In this document: one piece after another, positions 50,501 through 61,540 of the stretch | Layout of the letters: the number at the start of each line of letters is the position of its first letter | Position numbering within the stretch: the first letter of the stretch is position 1 | From: Ruminococcus sp. | Lineage (GTDB): Bacteria > Bacillota > Clostridia > Oscillospirales > Acutalibacteraceae | Assembly: GCA_022511005.1 (NCBI GenBank) | Contig: JAFLSJ010000001.1 | Span: 1 to 64,000 of the forward strand | Direction of reading: 5' to 3' | DNA: 64,000 bases | Made by a program: the position numbers and the translations under genes | Notes under the pieces: generated by a model | Seen by the model: the letters and a program-made list of their open reading frames with translations, nothing else | Databases searched by the model: none | Told to the model about the DNA's origin: nothing

Positions 50501-50540
50501 AGGGCTGTCTCAAAACACAATGCGTTTTGAGACAGCCTCT
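50501..50540 (-). terminator. Terminator-like hairpin downstream of acyltransferase gene
   Basis: AGGCTGTCTCAAAACGCATTGTGTTTTGAGACAGCC on minus strand. Confidence 0.75.
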
Positions 50541-50549
50541 TATCTTTAC

Positions 50550-51788
50550 TTATTTATTTTCAATTGCTTTTATCGGAGTTTTTTCCTTTTTACTTTTAAA
50601 AAAGTCACTGATACTGTGATTCATCATAAATTTCATAAGCGGTCTGCTTATAAGCTTTATAAGAACGCCTACAATATAAGCCGCTAAAATACTTAAAACA
50701 AGATTGAGAGGTACAACCTTTAAGAACGCTACAAAATAATCGCCGAAACCTGTAAGGGTTGGACTGAATATTTCACCGAATTTATGATGTAAAATCTGGT
50801 CGCCAAACCATGAGAGAAGATAAACTGAAAGGGTCAGGCTTGAAAGAGAAGCAAAAATACTTCTTATCGTCTTATTTTTTGTATTGACGTTATAAACCAT
50901 CAGGAAGAAACAAACTGCTGTAATCATTGTTATAAGATCGCTGTTATCTGCATAAAGAGAACTGTAAAATGTTTTTCCCTGACCTCCCAGATAAACCTTA
51001 ATTGCCTGATAAATCAAGCACAGAACCATAAGCATACCAATTAAAACACGGTTTATCTTAAAGCTGAATTCTCTTATATATTTACCTATTACATAATAAG
51101 TTGCAGGCCACAAAAGAGCAGCAAAATAGCTGGGCATTACACCAAGGCTCTGATCTTCAATCTTTATTTGGTTTAATGCTTTAGGGAGAAATGTAATAAC
51201 AATAAACACTATCATCATACAGGTTTTCTTTTTTTGAGTGTCAAGAGAATTATAGGCAATATCTATAATGGGCATAAACACAAACAGCGTAACATACATA
51301 TTCACGTACCAGCCGTAGGAAGGCAATGTTGCACTCCACAAGCCCTGAAGCAAGCGGTAAGGGGTAAGTGCCGGATCTTCTACCCCCGGAGTTGCATTTG
51401 CAAGCTTATAAATTATTACAAAAGCACCAATAATTAGGCTGTTTACAATAATAGGCGTTATTTTTACAAAATGCTTTTTTGATAAATCTGCAGGATGATA
51501 ATAGCTTAACGCACCTGAAACCAATAAAAACAACGGTACACAAATAAAGAATAAATCTCTTACGATCGTTGTTAAAATAAAATCTGTTGCTTGATTGGGT
51601 CCGATTATGTAGCTGTAATAATGTCCGTTATACAGAAAAAAATGAACGCTTAATACAAACACCATTGCTATAACTTTAACAACATCAAGTCCGAAATCCC
51701 TTGATTCAACATTTCTTATGTTAAGAACATACTCTTTAAAAGAAAACTTTTTCTCTTTCTTTTGTTTTACAGCCGTGCTTTCAGCCAT
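50550..51788 (-). CDS. Acyltransferase family 3 membrane protein
   Basis: 412 aa, multiple TM; RDFGLDVVKVIAMVFVLSVHFFLYNGHYY. Confidence 0.85.
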   Translation of the reverse strand: MAESTAVKQKKEKKFSFKEYVLNIRNVESRDFGLDVVKVIAMVFVLSVHFFLYNGHYYSYIIGPNQATDFILTTIVRDLFFICVPLFLLVSGALSYYHPADLSKKHFVKITPIIVNSLIIGAFVIIYKLANATPGVEDPALTPYRLLQGLWSATLPSYGWYVNMYVTLFVFMPIIDIAYNSLDTQKKKTCMMIVFIVITFLPKALNQIKIEDQSLGVMPSYFAALLWPATYYVIGKYIREFSFKINRVLIGMLMVLCLIYQAIKVYLGGQGKTFYSSLYADNSDLITMITAVCFFLMVYNVNTKNKTIRSIFASLSSLTLSVYLLSWFGDQILHHKFGEIFSPTLTGFGDYFVAFLKVVPLNLVLSILAAYIVGVLIKLISRPLMKFMMNHSISDFFKSKKEKTPIKAIENK

Positions 51789-51802
51789 AAATAATTCCTC
51801 CT

Positions 51803-52630
51803 TTATTCTAAGTCTTTTTTAATTATCAAGGCTGCCTCTGCAAGATAGTTTCCGTTAAAGGCTTCTGTTTTGCCTTTATCAGTAAAGCTTGCCATCTCGC
51901 TGTCTATGGGAATTTCCGCAAGAACCTTTGTTCCTATTTCATCAGCCGTTTCTCGAACCTTGCTCTCGCCAAAAATTTTATGAACCTTTCCGCAGTCGGG
52001 ACATTTGAAGCTGCTCATATTTTCAACAATACCGAGAATAGGTATATTCATCATTTTTGCCATTTTAACTGCCTTTTCAACAATCATTGATACAAGCTCC
52101 TGAGGAGATGTTACAATGACGATTCCGTCAACGGGAATACTTTGGAAAACAGTAAGGGCAACATCTCCTGTACCCGGAGGCATATCAACAAACATATAGT
52201 CAATATCCTGCCAGATAACATCGCTCCAGAATTGTTTTACTGTTCCTGCAATAATCGGGCCTCGCCATACAACGGGGTCTGTTTCGTTTGGCAAAAGTAG
52301 ATTAACAGACATAATATCAATACCTGTTTCTGTTGTTACAGGGAAAAGTCCGTTGTCATTTCCTTTGCATTTTTCCTTTATGCCAAAGGCTTTGGGAATG
52401 GACGGTCCTGTAATATCTGCGTCTAACACAGCAGTTTTATAACCCATTCTGTTAAAGGCTACTGCAAGTCCTGCGGTTACAAGACTTTTGCCTACACCAC
52501 CCTTGCCTGATACTACGCCAATAACTTTCTTAACACTGCTCAAAGGATTCAGTTTTTCGTGAAGATCCTGTTTTTCTGTTCTTTCATTGCAGGTTTCCCC
52601 GCAACTTGAACAATTATGAGAACATCCCAT
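51803..52630 (-). CDS. Mrp/NBP35-family Fe-S carrier P-loop ATPase
   Basis: GVVSGKGGVGKSLVTAGLA, MPPGTGDVALT, N-terminal CSHNCSSCGETC, CPDCGKVHKIFG. Confidence 0.93.
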   Translation of the reverse strand: MGCSHNCSSCGETCNERTEKQDLHEKLNPLSSVKKVIGVVSGKGGVGKSLVTAGLAVAFNRMGYKTAVLDADITGPSIPKAFGIKEKCKGNDNGLFPVTTETGIDIMSVNLLLPNETDPVVWRGPIIAGTVKQFWSDVIWQDIDYMFVDMPPGTGDVALTVFQSIPVDGIVIVTSPQELVSMIVEKAVKMAKMMNIPILGIVENMSSFKCPDCGKVHKIFGESKVRETADEIGTKVLAEIPIDSEMASFTDKGKTEAFNGNYLAEAALIIKKDLE

Positions 52631-52857
52631 TATTAACGCCTCCGAATTTTTGCTACATTACATATAGATATTATATCACAGGCTGTATAAAAATAAAAGA
52701 CCGGTTGATATTTAATTTAAGCTTTATTATTTTTAACCGGCTTTTTCGTAATTTCCCCTGCTTTTAATTATTAAGAATTTTTGGCATATATATTGGCAAA
52801 ATACATTTTAGAGACAAATGGGTTTGAATTTTATTTTCTATGAATTTTGGAGGAACA

Positions 52858-54444
52858 ATGAACGGAAAAAAATTAGCCAGAGTATTGAACAGGACTTTTA
52901 ATATTATTTTTCTTATTAGTTTCGGATGTATGTTTTTTACTATTATTTTTATGGGTTACGGCAATAAAAATAATAAATATTCCGAAATAGAACGTCCATG
53001 GATAGTTCTGACATTTCTTTTACTTCTCGTAATTTTTACAGCTGTTTATATTTTCATTCAGAAATATAACAGTAGTACAAAGTACAGAAGATTAAAGACT
53101 ACACAAAATCTTACAGACAGAAATATTAAAAAAATAATTTTCACTGTTGCAGGAATTATGCTGGTTATTCAGTTGATTGCAGGTTATCTGCTTGAAATGA
53201 CGCCTGTTTCAGACCTGAAAAATCTAAATAAATATGCACTTGATTTTGCTCAAAACGGAAATTTTAACTTAATTCAAAAGGATTATCAAAACAACTATGC
53301 TTATCTTATCAGATATCCTAACAATTTAGCTCTTGTTTTCTTTTTATCGTTTCTTTACAGACTTGCCTATTTAAACTATGGGTATGTTCCTATGTATATA
53401 CCAATTGTGGTTAATGCTTTAGCAATAAATGTTTCGGTGCTTCTGACGGTATTTATTGCAAGAAAAATATTCGGCAACAGAAAAGCCCTTATGGTACTGA
53501 TTTTATCCTTTTTATTTGCTCCATATTATACCTATGTATCCTATTACTACACAGATTCAATTTCAATGCCCTTTTGTGTGGGTGCGATTTACCTGTTTAT
53601 CTGCGCAATTAAATCAGACCAAAGGTATAAAAAGTATCTTATGCTTGTAATATGCGGTGTATTGGTTTTCTGCGGTTATAAAATAAAGGGCAGCGTTATC
53701 TTGATTTTAGCAGCTGCAATTATTTTCTTAATTTTAAAATTTAAAGTAAAAAAAACGGCTTGTCTGCTTCTTGCGCTTATTGCAGGGTTCGGTTTTGTCA
53801 GAACAGTTTACACCACTGTATATAATAGTTCGGAAATTATCACACAAAAGCAATCGGATAAATATGAGTATCCTTACACACATTGGGTTATGATGGGTCT
53901 TAAAAATAACGGTTCCTATGATAAAGAAGATGATGCATACACTCGTAAATTTCCCGATAAAAACGCAAAGCAAGAAGCAAATATAGATGAAATTAAAAAT
54001 AGATTAACGAATTACGGTATTGTGGGTTTAGCAAAACACATTGCTTACAAATCCGTTTGGACGTGGGAGGACGGAACCTATTATATATCAAACCATATTA
54101 AAAATCCCATAAGAGAAAACTTCTTACATTCAATTGTTATTGATAAAAATGAGTATCAACCTATTTTCTTTGTTTACAGCAGCGGCTTTCAGCTTTTTCT
54201 TATTTTTATGATTTGTATGTCTGTTCTTAAAGGATGTATTAAGCCGGAAATTAACTTTCAGACATTTTTAAGAGGAATTGTATTTGCCGTATTTATTTTC
54301 TTTATTATATGGGAAACACGGTCACGATATCTTTATAATTTTACTCCTATCTTTATTCTGTTGGCCGTTGACGGTCTGGATTTTTTTACAGAAAAAATAA
54401 AGCCTTTAAAGTATTTTTGGGAAGCAAGAAACAAGAAAACTTAA
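52858..54444 (+). CDS. GT39/ArnT-like membrane glycosyltransferase family protein
   Basis: Multi-TM protein with DFAQNGNF, YPNNLALVFFL and long luminal-type loops; likely start 52858. Confidence 0.65.
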   Translation: MNGKKLARVLNRTFNIIFLISFGCMFFTIIFMGYGNKNNKYSEIERPWIVLTFLLLLVIFTAVYIFIQKYNSSTKYRRLKTTQNLTDRNIKKIIFTVAGIMLVIQLIAGYLLEMTPVSDLKNLNKYALDFAQNGNFNLIQKDYQNNYAYLIRYPNNLALVFFLSFLYRLAYLNYGYVPMYIPIVVNALAINVSVLLTVFIARKIFGNRKALMVLILSFLFAPYYTYVSYYYTDSISMPFCVGAIYLFICAIKSDQRYKKYLMLVICGVLVFCGYKIKGSVILILAAAIIFLILKFKVKKTACLLLALIAGFGFVRTVYTTVYNSSEIITQKQSDKYEYPYTHWVMMGLKNNGSYDKEDDAYTRKFPDKNAKQEANIDEIKNRLTNYGIVGLAKHIAYKSVWTWEDGTYYISNHIKNPIRENFLHSIVIDKNEYQPIFFVYSSGFQLFLIFMICMSVLKGCIKPEINFQTFLRGIVFAVFIFFIIWETRSRYLYNFTPIFILLAVDGLDFFTEKIKPLKYFWEARNKKT

Positions 54445-54465
54445 AAATATGAAAGCAAAAGTAAA

Positions 54466-54706
54466 CCCCGACCTAAAGTCGGGGGTCAGCGTGTCGATAA
54501 AGTCGGCAAAGACTAATTTTTAGTAAACAATTGCAATAGAACATTTCTCAAAGTTTGTAGGGGACGATGCCTACATCGTCCCAAAATAGCGGGCTGATGA
54601 AGGCATCAGCCCCTACAATTATACAGAAAACTTTTTTACGAAAACTGCTTTCTTTGTCAAAGAGAACCTTTTTTACAGTCTAACCCCGACCTGATGGTCG
54701 GGGGCA
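54466..54706. repeat. GTAGGGG-type double hairpin flanked by two ACCCCGACC/GGTCGGGG hairpins
   Basis: AACCCCGACctaaaGTCGGGGGTC (about 54466), GGGGACGATG/CATCGTCCC, GGGCTGATG/CATCAGCCCC, AACCCCGACCtgatGGTCGGGGG (about 54682). Confidence 0.82.
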
Positions 54707-54785
54707 ATTTATCTTGTTTGTCAAAATCAAAATTTTTAATAAAAACGGCAGTATATTAATACTGCCGCTAAAATTTTATGATTAA

Positions 54786-55412
54786 TTATTCTTGGGTTTC
54801 TTCTGATTCTTCCGATTCCTCTGTTTCCTCGGATACCGCCTCATCAATTGATTTGACTTCAACATCAGGGTCATTTTCGGGAATAATATTTGTTCCCTCT
54901 ACAACAATTTCTTCCTCATCATTTGCAGGTGTGTATGTTGTTTCTGCCTCGGGAGTAAATTCAACATCCTCTTTAACTCCGCCTTCAACCTCAGGCATAT
55001 CTGTAATGATTTCTTCTGTAACAAGCTCAAATCCGCTTAAGAATGTATACGGGATACCGTAACCTAAGGCAACGCTTGCAAGCAATACCATTGGGTGTAA
55101 GCCGCTTTCAACAACTAACATATCATGCAACGGCAGACCCTCTGCAAATGAAGCGATAATAATGTAAAGTGCAGGTAAATCAAGAATTATAAGGGTCAAC
55201 AGGCTGAATCTTTTTACAGCTTTTCCCTCGCCCACTCTTGTTGCATAAAATACAAGTAAACCGAATATAACGAATATCAGCGCATTAACAACAGTGTCAA
55301 AGGGACTTGAAAGTCCTGCGGCAAAGCCTGAGAAGAAATAACTGCAAATAATATATGCAGTAATCAGAAATGCTGAAAATAACAGATTGACTGTATCTCT
55401 TTTGTTTTTCAT
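54786..55412 (-). CDS. Hypothetical membrane protein with acidic Ser/Glu-rich C-terminus
   Basis: 208 aa, several TM helices, tail SEETEESEESEETQE. Confidence 0.75.
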   Translation of the reverse strand: MKNKRDTVNLLFSAFLITAYIICSYFFSGFAAGLSSPFDTVVNALIFVIFGLLVFYATRVGEGKAVKRFSLLTLIILDLPALYIIIASFAEGLPLHDMLVVESGLHPMVLLASVALGYGIPYTFLSGFELVTEEIITDMPEVEGGVKEDVEFTPEAETTYTPANDEEEIVVEGTNIIPENDPDVEVKSIDEAVSEETEESEESEETQE

Positions 55413-55520
55413 TATTAAACCTCCAAGTTATAATAATTTATAATTATCAGGGCTTGTTAAATATTTTTCAGATACGCCCTTATTATTTTATAACCTTAAT
55501 GTGACAATTTTGTGACAATA

Positions 55521-56447
55521 TCAATGGTTTTTAGCTTTTGCCGCCAGACAAACCCAGCCGTTTTCACGGTGTTCTTCAATTATGTCAAAATCGGAATGTA
55601 AGGAATTTATTACTTCTTCTGCACGTAAATCGATAATTCCGCTCATTATATAAACGGTGTTATCTGTCATAAAATTTTTAACACCTTTAGACAGCATTAT
55701 AATTGCATCTGCAACAATATTTGCGGCAATTAGATTGTACTTTCCGCTTACCTTTTCTGTTAAATCTCCGCAGATAACCTGAAACTTTTCTGAAACATTA
55801 TTTATTTTTGCATTTTCCTCTGCGGTAGTAACGGCAATGGGGTCAATATCTACACCTACTGCACTTTCCGCACCTAAAAGCAATGCACCGATTGCAAGTA
55901 TTCCGCTTCCGCAACCAACATCAAGCACCGTATCTCCTTTATTTATGTATTTTTCTATCATTTCAAGGCACAGGCGTGTAGTTTCATGGTTGCCTGTTCC
56001 GAAAGCAAGACCGGGGTCTATGTTTAAAACGGTTCTGCCCTGAGGGTCATAATCGTCTCTCCATGACGGGCGGATAAGGAGCTTTTCTCCTACGGGAGTG
56101 GGATTAAAATACTGCTTCCAGTTATTTCTCCAGTCCTCCTCTGCACAGTCTGAAGTCTCTATTTTATGCTCTATACCTTCGCTTGTAAATCTTTCCGACA
56201 AAAAGGCAACTGATTCCATTGGATTTACATCAGGCTCAAGATAAATATGTACAAAAGCTTTATTTTTATCTTTTTGCAAAAGTTCCTCGTCAATTAAATC
56301 AATATGAGCTATTTCCTGCACCTCTTCTTCAAGAAGAGAATAGTCCTCAATATAAATTCCGTAAGGAACTACCATATTTGCAATATCAGAAGCCTTATCA
56401 ACATCTTTTGAATTTATGGAAATTCTGATTTCTGTCCATTGTGCCAT
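55521..56447 (-). CDS. prmA: Ribosomal protein L11 methyltransferase
   Basis: GLAFGTGNHETTRLCLE, VLDVGCGSGILAIGALLLGA, NIVADAI. Confidence 0.94.
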   Translation of the reverse strand: MAQWTEIRISINSKDVDKASDIANMVVPYGIYIEDYSLLEEEVQEIAHIDLIDEELLQKDKNKAFVHIYLEPDVNPMESVAFLSERFTSEGIEHKIETSDCAEEDWRNNWKQYFNPTPVGEKLLIRPSWRDDYDPQGRTVLNIDPGLAFGTGNHETTRLCLEMIEKYINKGDTVLDVGCGSGILAIGALLLGAESAVGVDIDPIAVTTAEENAKINNVSEKFQVICGDLTEKVSGKYNLIAANIVADAIIMLSKGVKNFMTDNTVYIMSGIIDLRAEEVINSLHSDFDIIEEHRENGWVCLAAKAKNH

Positions 56448-56472
56448 AAGTAAATCCTTTCATTTAAAACGA

Positions 56473-57624
56473 TTATTCACCAAACATATCCTTTATTTTA
56501 TCACGAAATGTTTTTCTTTTTGCGTAGTTTTTGTCGGTTGCTGTTTCATCAAGTTTTTTAATAAGCTCTTTTTGCTCCTTTGAAAGATTTTTCGGAACTT
56601 CTATTGAAACTCTTACATATTGGTCGCCTTTACCTCTGCCGTTTATGTTCTGAATACCTTTGCCTTTAAGCTTAAAAATATCTCCCGGCTGAGTACCTTC
56701 ATGGACTGTATAGCTTACCTTGCCGTCAAGAGTAGGCACAACAATTTCTGCACCTAATGCCGCCTGAGCAAAGGTTATAGGCATATCGCACCAAACATCA
56801 TTGCCTTTTCTCTCAAATACAGGGTGAGGACGAACGTTAACATAAACATGCAAATCCCCTGAGGGACCTCCGTTTACGCCGTTATTTCCTCTGCCGCCCA
56901 CATTTAAAATCTGCGTATCGCTGATACCCGCAGGAACAGTAACCTCAACATTCTTTCTGACACGGACTCTGCCGTTTCCGTTACATTTTCTGCAAGGTTT
57001 TTCAACAATTTTACCTTTGCCCTTACAAGCGTCACAGGTTCTCTGAGTTTGAACAACGCCAAAGGGCGTTCTCTGGTTAATTGTTACTCTGCCCGAACCT
57101 CCGCATGCAGAGCAGGTTTTGGGGGTTGAGCCTTTATCCGCACCTGTTCCGTGACAATCGGAGCAGGTTTCTATATTCTGATATGTTACGGTTTTTTTAC
57201 AACCCTTTGCGGCTTCTTCAAATTCAATAAAAAGATTAGCTTCAACGTCTGCTCCTCGTCTTGGAGCGTTCGGATTTGAGTTTCTTCTTCCGCCAAAGCC
57301 GCCGAAACCGCCGAAAAAGCTATTGAAAATATCGCCGATATCCATATCCGCACCGAAGGGACTTCCGCCGCCTGCGCCGAAGTTAGGGTCAACTCCTGCG
57401 TGACCGAACTGGTCATATCTTGCACGCTTTTCGCTGTCTGATAAAACCTCATAGGCTTCATTAACCTCTTTAAACTTTTCTTCACAGGTTTTATCTCCCG
57501 GATGAAGGTCAGGGTGATATTTTTTTGCACTCTGCCTGAATGCCTTTTTTATTTCATCATCAGAGGCACCCTTTGAAACTCCAAGCACCTCGTAATAATC
57601 TCGTTTATCTGCCAATTTATTCAC
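56473..57624 (-). CDS. dnaJ: Chaperone DnaJ
   Basis: J domain with HPD, G/F region, four CxxCxGxG zinc motifs. Confidence 0.97.
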   Translation of the reverse strand: MNKLADKRDYYEVLGVSKGASDDEIKKAFRQSAKKYHPDLHPGDKTCEEKFKEVNEAYEVLSDSEKRARYDQFGHAGVDPNFGAGGGSPFGADMDIGDIFNSFFGGFGGFGGRRNSNPNAPRRGADVEANLFIEFEEAAKGCKKTVTYQNIETCSDCHGTGADKGSTPKTCSACGGSGRVTINQRTPFGVVQTQRTCDACKGKGKIVEKPCRKCNGNGRVRVRKNVEVTVPAGISDTQILNVGGRGNNGVNGGPSGDLHVYVNVRPHPVFERKGNDVWCDMPITFAQAALGAEIVVPTLDGKVSYTVHEGTQPGDIFKLKGKGIQNINGRGKGDQYVRVSIEVPKNLSKEQKELIKKLDETATDKNYAKRKTFRDKIKDMFGE

Positions 57625-57649
57625 CTCTCACAACGCCGTAAAATTTACT

Positions 57650-57877
57650 AAAACATTTCTACATAATTGTAGGGGCTGATGCCTTCATCAGCCCTTTCAT
57701 CTAACCTTTTTGGGACGATGTAGGCATCGTCCCCTACAATTTTTGAGAAATGTTTTATGTATATTTGTCCGTTCTTTTGTGGGCGGATATTGAATCCGCC
57801 CCTACAAAGTTTTTGATATGTTCTGCTTTTCGGGCGACCGCAAGGGTCGCCCCTACGGTGTTTAAGAAATGTTCTGT
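57650..57877. repeat. Four-module hairpin repeat array between dnaK and dnaJ
   Basis: GGGGCTGATG/CATCAGCCC; GGGACGATG/CATCGTCCCC; GGGCGGAT/ATCCGCCC; GGGCGACC/GGGTCGCCC. Confidence 0.9.
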
Positions 57878-57932
57878 TTCACTTTTTTATTTTGAGACAG
57901 TCACCGCAATATATCCTTATTTTACAGCATTA

Positions 57933-59783
57933 TCAGTTATTGTCAACATCTGTAAAATCAGCGTCATATACATTTCCGTCAGGACCGCCTTGAGCTGAGC
58001 CGTTTGCTCCGCCCATATCCGGTCCGGGCTGACCCGGCTGTCCCTGAGGAGCTGCCTGCTGGTAAAGCTTTGTTGATACTTCGTAAAGAGCTTTCTGCAA
58101 GTCATCTTTTGCTGCATTCATCATTTCAACATCATTTTTAGAAATAGCTTCTTTTAATGCTGCTGTTTTTGTGTTAAGTGTATTTTTATCTTCGTCAGCT
58201 AATTTATCGCCGTTTTCATTAACAAGCTTTTCTGCCTGATATGCAAGGTTTTCTGCCTCGTTTTTAGCGTCGATTTCTTCTCTGCGTTTTTTATCTTCTG
58301 CGGCATACTGCTCTGCTTCTTTAACCGCCTTGTCAATATCGTCTTTAGACATATTTGTTGATGAGCTGATTGTGATTTTCTGCTCTTTGCCTGTTCCTAA
58401 ATCCTTTGCAGATACATTAACAATACCGTTTGCGTCAATATCAAAGGTAACTTCGATTTGAGGGATTCCTCTTGGAGCAGGAGCAATACCAGTTAATGCA
58501 AACAAACCAAGCTGTTTGTTATCTCTTGCAAATTCACGCTCACCCTGAAGAACATTGATTTCTACCTGTGTCTGATTATCAGCGGCAGTTGAGAAAACCT
58601 GACTCTTTTTAGTTGGGATGGTTGTGTTTCTTTCAATAATTTTTGTCATTACGCCGCCCATCGTTTCAACACCAAGTGAAAGAGGAGTAACGTCAAGAAG
58701 GAGAAGTCCGTCAACCTCGCCGCCTAATACACCTGCCTGAATTGCCGCACCGATAGCAACACATTCGTCAGGGTTAATACCCTTAAACGGGTCTTTGCCG
58801 ATAAGCTTTTTAACTGCTTCCTGTACAGCAGGAATTCTTGAAGATCCGCCAACCATAAGAACCTTATCAATTTCGCCGATCTGCAAGCCTGAATCGTTTA
58901 ATGCTGTTCTTACAGGACCCATTGTGTTTTCAACAAGGTCTGCTGTAAGCTCGTCAAATTTAGCTCTTGTCAATGTTAAATCCATATGCTTTGGACCTGT
59001 AGCGTCTGCTGTGATAAAGGGCAGGTTGATTGCTGTTGTTGTAACGCCTGAAAGCTCGATTTTTGCTTTTTCTGCGGCTTCCTTTAATCTCTGCATTGCC
59101 ATTTTATCTGCTGTTAAATCAACGCCTGTTTCAGCCTTAAAGCTTGAAACCATCCAGTCGATAATTCTCTTATCAAAGTCATCGCCGCCTAAACGGTTGT
59201 TACCTGCTGTTGCAAGTACTTCCTGAACGCCGTCGCCCATTTCAATAATAGATACGTCGAATGTACCGCCGCCTAAGTCATATACCATAACCTTCTGATC
59301 TTTTTCTTTATCAATACCGTAAGAAAGTGCGGCCGCTGTAGGTTCGTTTATAATTCTCTTTACGTCAAGTCCTGCAATTTTACCTGCATCCTTTGTTGCC
59401 TGACGCTGTGCGTCTGTAAAATAAGCGGGAACTGTAATAACTGCCTGTGAAACTGTCTCGCCTAAGTAAGCCTCTGCATCAGCCTTTAATTTCTGTAAAA
59501 CCATTGCTGAAATTTCCTGAGGTGTGTAGTTTTTATTATCAATTGCTACTTTATATGCTGTACCCATTTCTCTTTTAATGGATGAAACTGTACGATCAGG
59601 GTTTGTAATTGCCTGTCTTTTTGCAACCTGACCTACCATTCTTTCGCCTGTTTTTGAAAATGCTACAACAGACGGTGTTGTTCTTGCACCTTCTGCGTTT
59701 GCAATAACTACCGGCTCACCGCCTTCGATTACTGCTACGCATGAGTTTGTTGTACCTAAGTCAATACCTATTGTTTTTGCCAT
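57933..59783 (-). CDS. dnaK: Chaperone DnaK (Hsp70)
   Basis: [29 protein letters not shown]-terminal EEV-like acidic end. Confidence 0.97.
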   Translation of the reverse strand: MAKTIGIDLGTTNSCVAVIEGGEPVVIANAEGARTTPSVVAFSKTGERMVGQVAKRQAITNPDRTVSSIKREMGTAYKVAIDNKNYTPQEISAMVLQKLKADAEAYLGETVSQAVITVPAYFTDAQRQATKDAGKIAGLDVKRIINEPTAAALSYGIDKEKDQKVMVYDLGGGTFDVSIIEMGDGVQEVLATAGNNRLGGDDFDKRIIDWMVSSFKAETGVDLTADKMAMQRLKEAAEKAKIELSGVTTTAINLPFITADATGPKHMDLTLTRAKFDELTADLVENTMGPVRTALNDSGLQIGEIDKVLMVGGSSRIPAVQEAVKKLIGKDPFKGINPDECVAIGAAIQAGVLGGEVDGLLLLDVTPLSLGVETMGGVMTKIIERNTTIPTKKSQVFSTAADNQTQVEINVLQGEREFARDNKQLGLFALTGIAPAPRGIPQIEVTFDIDANGIVNVSAKDLGTGKEQKITISSSTNMSKDDIDKAVKEAEQYAAEDKKRREEIDAKNEAENLAYQAEKLVNENGDKLADEDKNTLNTKTAALKEAISKNDVEMMNAAKDDLQKALYEVSTKLYQQAAPQGQPGQPGPDMGGANGSAQGGPDGNVYDADFTDVDNN

Positions 59784-59850
59784 ATTAATTCCTCCTGAGA
59801 ACTTAAATGTTTAAGTTTTTATTTTTACATTATATATAAATATATGTTCA

Positions 59851-60444
59851 TTAATCGCAGTTTGCAACCTGTACCATTGCATGGCGTATAACTTTATCGC
59901 CGATTTTATAACCCTTTTGGAAAACCTGTGCAATTTGATTTTCCGAAAGTTCTTCGCTTTCTATTTTTGAAACAGCGTTGTGAATTTCAGGATTAAAATC
60001 ATCTCCGATTTCTCCGAAAGCTTCTATTTTCAGCTTTTCAAAAGATTTATCAAGCTGTTGGCTTACAAGCTCAATTCCTTTTTTCACTTCGTCGGGAGCA
60101 TCCTTTAAGCTTTGCAACGCCATTTGCATACTGTCTGCAACGGGTAAAAGTTCCCCTACTGCTTTTGCGGTTGCGTCGTTGTATATTGATAATTTTTCAT
60201 TGGCTGTTCTTTTTCTGTAATTATCATATTCCGCCGCAAGCCTCATATAGCTGTCTTTCTGAGCATCCAGCTTTTCCTGAAGCTCTTTGATTTCATTTGC
60301 TTTTTTGTCTTTTTTCTCTTTCTTTTCTTTCCTTTTGGAAGTTTCCTTTTCTTCCTTACCTGATTCTTCTTCAACTGAGGAAGCTTCTTCTTTTACAACT
60401 TCCTCTTCCTGCTGAGCTTCCTGATTTTTTTCCTTTTCGCTCAT
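59851..60444 (-). CDS. grpE: Nucleotide exchange factor GrpE
   Basis: 197 aa; AEYDNYRKRTANEK, FNPEIHNAVSKIE, GYKIGDKVIRHAMVQV. Confidence 0.95.
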   Translation of the reverse strand: MSEKEKNQEAQQEEEVVKEEASSVEEESGKEEKETSKRKEKKEKKDKKANEIKELQEKLDAQKDSYMRLAAEYDNYRKRTANEKLSIYNDATAKAVGELLPVADSMQMALQSLKDAPDEVKKGIELVSQQLDKSFEKLKIEAFGEIGDDFNPEIHNAVSKIESEELSENQIAQVFQKGYKIGDKVIRHAMVQVANCD

Positions 60445-60458
60445 TTATATTCATCTCC

Positions 60459-61496
60459 TTAAATTCTGATGATTTCGCTTAAATATTCACTTACTGCTCC
60501 CGCAGTATATTCAAGGATTGAGTAAACTGTTTTATAGTTCATTCTTATTGGTCCCATCACGGCAAGCACTCCTGCCGGCCGGTTTTCTATTTCATATCTT
60601 GTGGCTACAACCGAGCTGTTAAAAAGCTGAGGAACGATATTTTCTCTGCCGATTATGCTATGAATACCTGTTCCCACATTTTCAAACAGCTTTGAGATAT
60701 TTTCTTCAACGCTTAAAAACGCCACAAGGTTTCTTGCTGTGTCAAAATCTATGCCGGGGGTAAAAAGCAATTTTATCTGACCGCTTACTGTTGTACTCAC
60801 ATTTGCAAGGGTTTCGGCGGCCTCTTTAATTGCTGTTAAAAAGCCGGGCATTAAAAGGGATAGCTCTCCGAATGAAGCGGCGATAGTCTGAATAACAGGC
60901 TGTGTAAGCTGTGCCGTTTCAAATCCTGCAAGCTTTTCATTTAAAGCCTTTTCAAATACTGACAGAATTTCGTCATTTAAAATATATTCACACCTGAACA
61001 GTCTGTTTTTCACCATTCCTGTTGAGGTTACAATAACTGCCATTGCGGTGTGTCTGCCTGTTTGAACAAATTTTATCCGCATTATTCTACTGTCTGTTTC
61101 AGAGGGTGCAGTTGTTACTGCGGCTAAATCCGTCAATTCGGATATAATTTTACAGGCGGTATTTAATATATTTTCAGGGTCTTTTGCTTTTGCCTCAAGG
61201 TTTGTATCTATATATTCTCTGATTCTCTCATTAAGGCTTTGGGGTTTGAGAAAATTATCAATATAAAACCGATACCCCATTTGTGAGGGAATTCTGCCTG
61301 CCGAGGTGTGGGGCTGAAGAAGATAACCGCTGTTTGTAAGGTCCGCCATTTCATTGCGGATAGTTGCAGAGGATACAGAAATATCCATTTGGTCTAAAAG
61401 AGTTTTAGAACCTACAGGCTCTCCTGTTTCAATATAATTTTCAACTATTGCGGCAAGAACCTTTTGCTTTCGTGAAGCTAAATCCATATCTCTCAC
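60459..61496 (-). CDS. hrcA: Heat-inducible transcription repressor HrcA
   Basis: 345 aa; N-terminal wHTH SSATIRNEMADL, LLQPHTSAGRIPSQMGYRFY. Confidence 0.95.
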   Translation of the reverse strand: MRDMDLASRKQKVLAAIVENYIETGEPVGSKTLLDQMDISVSSATIRNEMADLTNSGYLLQPHTSAGRIPSQMGYRFYIDNFLKPQSLNERIREYIDTNLEAKAKDPENILNTACKIISELTDLAAVTTAPSETDSRIMRIKFVQTGRHTAMAVIVTSTGMVKNRLFRCEYILNDEILSVFEKALNEKLAGFETAQLTQPVIQTIAASFGELSLLMPGFLTAIKEAAETLANVSTTVSGQIKLLFTPGIDFDTARNLVAFLSVEENISKLFENVGTGIHSIIGRENIVPQLFNSSVVATRYEIENRPAGVLAVMGPIRMNYKTVYSILEYTAGAVSEYLSEIIRI

Positions 61497-61540
61497 CTCT
61501 CTTATACTAATCTTCTATAGGACAGGCGATTAGTATTAAA

